A stretch of 64,000 nucleotides of DNA, from positions 1-64,000 of the forward strand of contig CAZIDY010000002.1 in NCBI GenBank assembly GCA_964538505.1, written 5' to 3'. How positions within the stretch are numbered: the first letter of the stretch is position 1; each line of letters starts with the position of its first letter. The translations under genes and the position numbers were made by a program. Of this stretch, positions 60,158 through 64,000 are shown piece after piece. Source of the DNA: Zeimonas sp964538505 (GTDB lineage Bacteria; Pseudomonadota; Gammaproteobacteria; Burkholderiales; Burkholderiaceae_E). Under the pieces are notes generated by a model. The model did not search any database. It was not told where the DNA came from and was given only the letters and a program-made list of their open reading frames with translations.

Positions 60158-60826
60158 GTGAGTGTTCCGGTGATCGCGATCGACGGGCCGACCGCTTCGG
60201 GCAAGGGCACGATCGCCGAGAAGGTCGCAGCCATGCTCGGCTGGTCCTATCTCGATTCGGGCGCGCTGTACCGGCTGTGTGCGCTGCAGGCGCAGCGCGA
60301 CGGCGCCGCACTCGACGACGAGGCGCAGGTGGCGGCGATCGCGAGAGCGCTGCCGGTGCGCTTCGTCGCCGGGCGCATCGAGCTCGGCGGCAACGACGTC
60401 ACCGACATCGTGCGCGACGAGTCGGTCGGCAACGCTGCATCGCGCGTGGCCGTGCTGCCCGTCGTGCGCGAGGCGCTGCTCGCGCTGCAGCGCGGCTTTC
60501 GCGTGCCGCCGGGGCTGGTCGCCGACGGTCGCGACATGGGCACGATCGTGTTCCCCGACGCCGAGCTGAAGGTCTTCCTCACGGCGAGCGCCGAGTCACG
60601 CGCCGAGCGGCGCCATAAGCAGTTGATCGAAAAGGGGTTTTCTGCTAAACTCCCCGACCTTTTGCGGGATCTGCAGCTCCGTGATGCGCGCGATGCCAAT
60701 CGCGCCGTCGCACCGCTTCGGCCCGCGGAAGACGCGATCGTGATCGACTCCACGCATCTGGACATCGACGCCACCGTCGAGCAGGTGCTGAAGGCGTATC
60801 ACGCGCGCAGGCGCCGGGCCGGCTGA
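60158..60826 (+). CDS. cmk: Cytidylate kinase
   Basis: 222 residues. The P-loop is IDGPTASGKGTIAEKVA (near residue 7), the SYLDSGALYRLCAL block binds CMP, and DGRDMGTIVFPDAELKVFLT is diagnostic for bacterial CMP kinase. GTG 60158 with GGAG 8 bases upstream was chosen; a longer frame reaching back into aroA is spurious. A promoter for rpsA lies inside the 3' part of the gene, as in E. coli. Confidence 0.95.
   Translation: MSVPVIAIDGPTASGKGTIAEKVAAMLGWSYLDSGALYRLCALQAQRDGAALDDEAQVAAIARALPVRFVAGRIELGGNDVTDIVRDESVGNAASRVAVLPVVREALLALQRGFRVPPGLVADGRDMGTIVFPDAELKVFLTASAESRAERRHKQLIEKGFSAKLPDLLRDLQLRDARDANRAVAPLRPAEDAIVIDSTHLDIDATVEQVLKAYHARRRRAG
60623..60651 (+). promoter_or_regulatory. Probable rpsA promoter inside cmk
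   Basis: TTGATC (60623-60628), an ideal 17-base spacer and TAAACT (60646-60651) form a good sigma-70-type promoter. The stretch is unusually A/T-rich for this GC-rich coding region. It would make an rpsA transcript with a leader of about 270 bases that includes the GC-rich segment before the TTG start. Confidence 0.55.
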
Positions 60827-60926
60827 CACCGCCGCCCGGTTTTTGCAACACCGCTGGGTCAGGTTCGCACTGACGGTGACACACCGTACCGGCCGCCCGG
60901 CGTGACATCCGCATACGGGAATCAAT

Positions 60927-62645
60927 TTGAGTACTGCAACCACGGCAATCACACCTTCGACGGAAGCCGAAAGTTTCGCTCGCATGTTCGAGGAGTCCCT
61001 GTCGCGTCAGGAGATGCGCCAGGGCGAGGTCATCACCGCCGAGGTGGTGCGCATCGACCACAACTTCGTCGTCGTCAATGCGGGCCTGAAGTCCGAGAGC
61101 TTCATCCCGATCGAGGAGTTCCACGACGATCGCGGCGAGCTCGACGTCAAGGAGGGCGACTTCGTCTCGGTCGCCATCGAGGCGCTCGAAGACGGCTACG
61201 GCGAGACGCGCCTGTCGCGCGACCGCGCGAAGCGGCTGTCCGCGTGGATCAACCTCGAGAAGGCACTCGAGTCGGGCGAGCAGGTCGACGGAACGATCAC
61301 CGGCAAGGTCAAGGGCGGGCTCACCGTGATGACCAACGGCATCCGCGCGTTCCTGCCCGGGTCGCTGATCGACACGCGCCCGGTGAAGGACACCACGCCG
61401 TATGAAGGCAAGACGCTCGAGTTCAAGGTCATCAAGCTCGATCGCAAGCGCAACAACGTCGTGCTGTCGCGTCGTGCGGTCGTCGAGCTCACGCAGGGCG
61501 AGGAGCGCGCGAAGCTGCTCGAGACGCTGCACGAGGGCGCGATCGTCAACGGCGTGGTCAAGAACATCACCGACTACGGTGCGTTCATCGACCTCGGCGG
61601 CATCGACGGGCTGCTGCACATCACCGACATGGCGTGGCGTCGCGTGCGTCACCCCACGGAAGTGCTGCAGGTCGGCCAGGAAGTCACCGCGAAGGTGCTC
61701 AAGTTCGACCAGGAGAAGAACCGCGTCTCGCTCGGCGTCAAGCAGCTCGGCGACGACCCGTGGGTCGGCATCGGGCGGCGCTATCCGCAGGGCACGCGCA
61801 TGTTCGGCAAGGTCACGAACATTACCGACTACGGTGCGTTCGTCGAGATCGAGCCGGGCATCGAGGGGCTCGTGCACGTCTCCGAGATGGACTGGACGAA
61901 CAAGAACGTCAACCCCGGCAAGATCGTCGCGCTCGGCGACGAGGTCGAGGTGATGGTTCTCGAGATCGACGAAGACCGTCGCCGGATTTCGCTCGGCATG
62001 AAGCAGTGCCGCCCGAACCCGTGGGAGGAATTCGCCGACAACCACCGCAAGAACGACAAGGTGCACGGCACGATCAAGTCGATCACCGACTTCGGCGTGT
62101 TCATCGGCCTGCCCGGCGGCATCGATGGTCTCGTGCATCTGTCCGACCTCTCGTGGCACCAGCCCGGCGAGGAAGCGGTGCGCAACTTCAAGAAGGGCGA
62201 CGAGATCGAGGCGATGGTGCTGGCGATCGACACCGAGCGCGAGCGTATCTCGCTCGGCATCAAGCAGCTCGAGGGCGATCCGTTCACCAACTACGCGGCC
62301 ACGAACGAGAAAGGCGCGATCGTGCACGGAACGGTGCGCAGCGTCGATCCGAAGGGTGCGGTCATCGACCTCGGCAGCGACGTCGAAGGCTATCTGCGCG
62401 CTTCCGAGATCTCGCGCGATCGCGTCGAGGACGCCCGCCAGCACCTGAAGGAAGGCGAAGAGATCGAGGCGATGATCGTCAACATCGATCGCAAGAACCG
62501 TTCGATCAACCTGTCGCTGAAGGCGCGCGACACGGTGGAAACGGCCGAGGCGCTGCAGCGCCTGCAGGCCGAGAGCGGTGCGGCGAGCGGTACGACGAAC
62601 CTCGGCGCGCTGCTGCGCGCGAAGCTCGACACGCCGAAGGAGTGA
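60927..62645 (+). CDS. rpsA: 30S ribosomal protein S1
   Basis: 572 residues with six S1/OB-fold repeats. Clear copies are GAIVNGVVKNITDYGAFIDL (near 198-217), GTRMFGKVTNITDYGAFVEI and NDKVHGTIKSITDFGVFIGL. It binds mRNA at the ribosome. The start appears to be TTG 60927 (MSTATTAITP), with ACGGGA upstream; the next in-frame ATG (60984) would shorten the protein by 19 residues. Rare TTG initiation fits the known autogenous control of S1. ihfB follows. Confidence 0.94.
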   Translation: MSTATTAITPSTEAESFARMFEESLSRQEMRQGEVITAEVVRIDHNFVVVNAGLKSESFIPIEEFHDDRGELDVKEGDFVSVAIEALEDGYGETRLSRDRAKRLSAWINLEKALESGEQVDGTITGKVKGGLTVMTNGIRAFLPGSLIDTRPVKDTTPYEGKTLEFKVIKLDRKRNNVVLSRRAVVELTQGEERAKLLETLHEGAIVNGVVKNITDYGAFIDLGGIDGLLHITDMAWRRVRHPTEVLQVGQEVTAKVLKFDQEKNRVSLGVKQLGDDPWVGIGRRYPQGTRMFGKVTNITDYGAFVEIEPGIEGLVHVSEMDWTNKNVNPGKIVALGDEVEVMVLEIDEDRRRISLGMKQCRPNPWEEFADNHRKNDKVHGTIKSITDFGVFIGLPGGIDGLVHLSDLSWHQPGEEAVRNFKKGDEIEAMVLAIDTERERISLGIKQLEGDPFTNYAATNEKGAIVHGTVRSVDPKGAVIDLGSDVEGYLRASEISRDRVEDARQHLKEGEEIEAMIVNIDRKNRSINLSLKARDTVETAEALQRLQAESGAASGTTNLGALLRAKLDTPKE

Positions 62646-62807
62646 GGCGACGCGCCGCGCGGCGGAGACTGCGCGGCGCACGTCTCCCGCATGTTTCCGA
62701 AGGAGCCGCGCTGCGCGGCTCCGGTTCCGGTTCCAGCGGAGCAGCACGAAATGGCATTGCATCCGGACGACTACGATTCGTTCGACGCCGCGGACACACC
62801 CGAGGCG

Positions 62808-63137
62808 ATGACCAAGTCGGAGCTGATCGCGCGGCTCGCGGAGCGCTATCCGCAACTGGTCGCCAAGGACGCCGAGTTTGCCGTCAAGACGATCCTGGAC
62901 GCGATGGCCCGCACCCTCGCCAGCGGCAACCGCATCGAGATCCGCGGCTTTGGCAGCTTCGCGCTCTCGTACCGCCCCCCGCGCATCGGTCGCAACCCGA
63001 AATCCGGCGAGAAAGTGCTCGTCCCGGAGAAGCGCGTCCCCCATTTCAAGCCGGGGAAGCAGTTGCGGGAGCGGGTGGATGGGGCGAAGGAAGAAAAGGA
63101 TGAAGGGAAACCGGGGTCAGACCACGGTTACTTGTAA
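62808..63137 (+). CDS. ihfB: Integration host factor beta subunit
   Basis: 109 residues. MTKSELIARLAERYPQLVAK is the standard start of IHF beta, so ATG 62808 is chosen over ATG 62751, which would add 19 residues. The DNA-bending arm is intact (RIEIRGFGSFALSYRPPRIG, RNPKSGEKV, VPHFKPGKQLRERV). The C-terminal ~15 residues (EEKDEGKPGSDHGYL) are not part of the family: they are encoded by a palindromic repeat whose second arm provides the stop codon. IHF is a nucleoid protein used by many mobile elements. Confidence 0.93.
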   Translation: MTKSELIARLAERYPQLVAKDAEFAVKTILDAMARTLASGNRIEIRGFGSFALSYRPPRIGRNPKSGEKVLVPEKRVPHFKPGKQLRERVDGAKEEKDEGKPGSDHGYL

Positions 63138-63163
63138 CCGTGGTCTGACCCCGGTTTCCCTTC
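63102..63163. repeat. 30-bp perfect palindrome overlapping the ihfB end
   Basis: Arms 63102-63131 and 63134-63163 are exact reverse complements of 30 bases with only a TT loop. They contain the GGGGTCAGACC core seen in widespread proteobacterial extragenic palindromes. The ihfB stop (TAA 63135-63137) is in the second arm. Confidence 0.95.
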
Positions 63164-63250
63164 CCCCTTCCCGTCATCCATAAGGCTGACGCACTGCATT
63201 CCCCGCCTCAGTCAGAATAGCGTCCGTCATCCTCTGCGCGCGGGGCGCCG

Positions 63251-63583
63251 ATGCGTTTCTTCACATGGCTGTTCAATCTGGTGCTGTTCGTCGCGGCGCT
63301 CGGTTTCGCGTTGTCGAACACCGGCACCGTCGAGCTGCGCTTTCTCATCGGGCAGTTGTCCTGGCACGCACCGCTCGTGGTGTTCCTGCTCGTCTTCCTG
63401 ATCGCCGGTGTCGTGCTGGGGCTGCTCGCCGCGGTGCCTTCGCTGTTTCGGCAGCGCCGCGAGATCGCGCGGCTCAACAAGGCGCTGCGTCATGCGGGCG
63501 GGCCGGACGAGAAGGGCACGCCTGCCCCGACGCCGGTGGTGAACGAACCGGTGCCCGATCCGGCCACCGGGCTCGGCATCTGA
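63251..63583 (+). CDS. lapA: Lipopolysaccharide assembly protein LapA
   Basis: 110 residues with two membrane helices (about 3-24 and 42-65), a short basic linker (LFRQRREIARLNKALR) and a Pro-rich tail, matching LapA (DUF1049). LapA works with LapB in tuning lipopolysaccharide synthesis by controlling LpxC. It starts 13 bases before lapB's region and follows ihfB in the usual order. Confidence 0.93.
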   Translation: MRFFTWLFNLVLFVAALGFALSNTGTVELRFLIGQLSWHAPLVVFLLVFLIAGVVLGLLAAVPSLFRQRREIARLNKALRHAGGPDEKGTPAPTPVVNEPVPDPATGLGI

Positions 63584-63595
63584 GCGCAGCGCGCG

Positions 63596-64000
63596 ATGCT
63601 CGAGTTCGAAACCTGGTGGCTGCTGGCGATTCCGCTGTTCTTCGGGCTCGGCTGGTTCGCGTCGCGCTACGAGACCGGCCAGGCGGCCACCGCAGTGCAG
63701 CGCGATGGCCTGCCCGATGCGTATTTCCGCGGCCTGAACTTCCTGCTCAACGAGCAATCCGACAAGGCGATCGACGCGTTCATCGACGTCGTGCGCGTCG
63801 ACCCGGAAACGATCGAGCTGCATTTCGCGCTCGGCAACCTGTTCCGTCGTCGCGGCGAGACCGACCGTGCGATTCGCGTGCACCAGAACCTCGTCGAGCG
63901 CAATGACCTCGACGCCGCGCAGCGCGAGCAGGCGCTGTTCGAACTCGGCCAGGACTATCTGAAGGCAGGCCTGCTCGATCGCGCCGAAGATGCATTCCAG
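63596..64000 (+). CDS. lapB: Lipopolysaccharide assembly protein LapB, N-terminal part
   Basis: About 135 codons are visible before the right edge. An N-terminal membrane anchor (WWLLAIPLFFGLGWFASRYE) is followed by TPR helices (AYFRGLNFLLNEQSDKAIDA, IELHFALGNLFRRRGETDRA). LapB is an adaptor that presents LpxC to the FtsH protease; its C-terminal rubredoxin-like domain lies outside the window. It follows lapA by 12 bases. Confidence 0.94.
   Translation, partial: MLEFETWWLLAIPLFFGLGWFASRYETGQAATAVQRDGLPDAYFRGLNFLLNEQSDKAIDAFIDVVRVDPETIELHFALGNLFRRRGETDRAIRVHQNLVERNDLDAAQREQALFELGQDYLKAGLLDRAEDAFQ

Noticed and set aside
62751..62807. N-terminal extension of IHF beta from ATG 62751
   Set aside because: The family starts at MTKSELIARL (62808). 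The extra 19 residues (MALHPDDYDSFDAADTPEA) are not typical, although the ATG is usable and the question is open.
1..64000. CRISPR arrays
   Set aside because: No set of regularly spaced direct repeats with unique spacers was seen; the only tandem repeat (58269-58328) has no spacers.

Overview
The window looks like a chromosomal segment of a high-GC betaproteobacterium, most likely order Burkholderiales. Three things point there: the tmRNA tag reads ANDERFALAA, there is a proteobacterial gyrA-pheA-hisC-tyrA-aroA-cmk-rpsA-ihfB-lapA-lapB gene string, and two cyanophycin synthetase homologues sit beside their usual ABC transporter and DUF1854 companions. Genus cannot be fixed from the sequence alone.

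Layout. (1) 1-3.3 kb is mobile or degraded DNA: the start of a tyrosine integrase running off the left edge, a DUF6880-like gene, several perfect inverted repeats and a HigB/RelE toxin remnant. (2) 3.4-11.1 kb is a plus-strand catabolic cluster: LuxR-type regulator, alpha/beta hydrolase, three-part TRAP transporter, a thiamine-diphosphate enzyme of the benzoylformate decarboxylase/acetolactate synthase class and an aldehyde dehydrogenase. (3) 11.1-31.9 kb, all on the minus strand, is a complete type 2 BREX (Pgl) phage-defence locus: XRE regulator, pglW, pglX, fic, fic, pglY, pglZ, brxD, brxHI and the stump of an AAA-ATPase gene. Most genes overlap by a few bases; the two Fic genes between pglX and pglY are the unusual part. 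(4) 32-35.4 kb holds two uncharacterised proteins and the scar of a DUF2924/serine-recombinase module. (5) 35.6-36.1 kb is ssrA (tmRNA) with its terminator and promoter. (6) 36.2-38.8 kb is a paaX-like regulator overlapping an AidB-type acyl-CoA dehydrogenase. (7) 38.8-46.6 kb is the cyanophycin locus: cphA and a shorter, active-site-degenerate cphA homologue on the minus strand, and divergently an ABC transporter plus DUF1854 protein. (8) 46.6-51.1 kb, minus strand: gph, ubiG, a LysE-type exporter, an OmpA-family protein and an MtaD-type amidohydrolase. (9) 51.3-64 kb is the plus-strand core string from gyrA to lapB, covering phenylalanine, tyrosine and shikimate synthesis, CMP kinase, ribosomal protein S1, IHF beta and the lipopolysaccharide-assembly proteins.

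How the genes work together. In BREX type 2, PglX is the methyltransferase, PglZ the alkaline-phosphatase-fold protein, PglY a large P-loop ATPase, PglW a NERD-kinase, and BrxD and BrxHI an ATPase and a helicase. Two Fic enzymes, each carrying an inhibitory SxxxEN motif, are inserted with a separate AT-rich palindromic control region, which suggests a regulated post-translational-modification or toxin arm added to the system. The core region also carries several large perfect palindromes; two of them supply stop codons to flanking genes.
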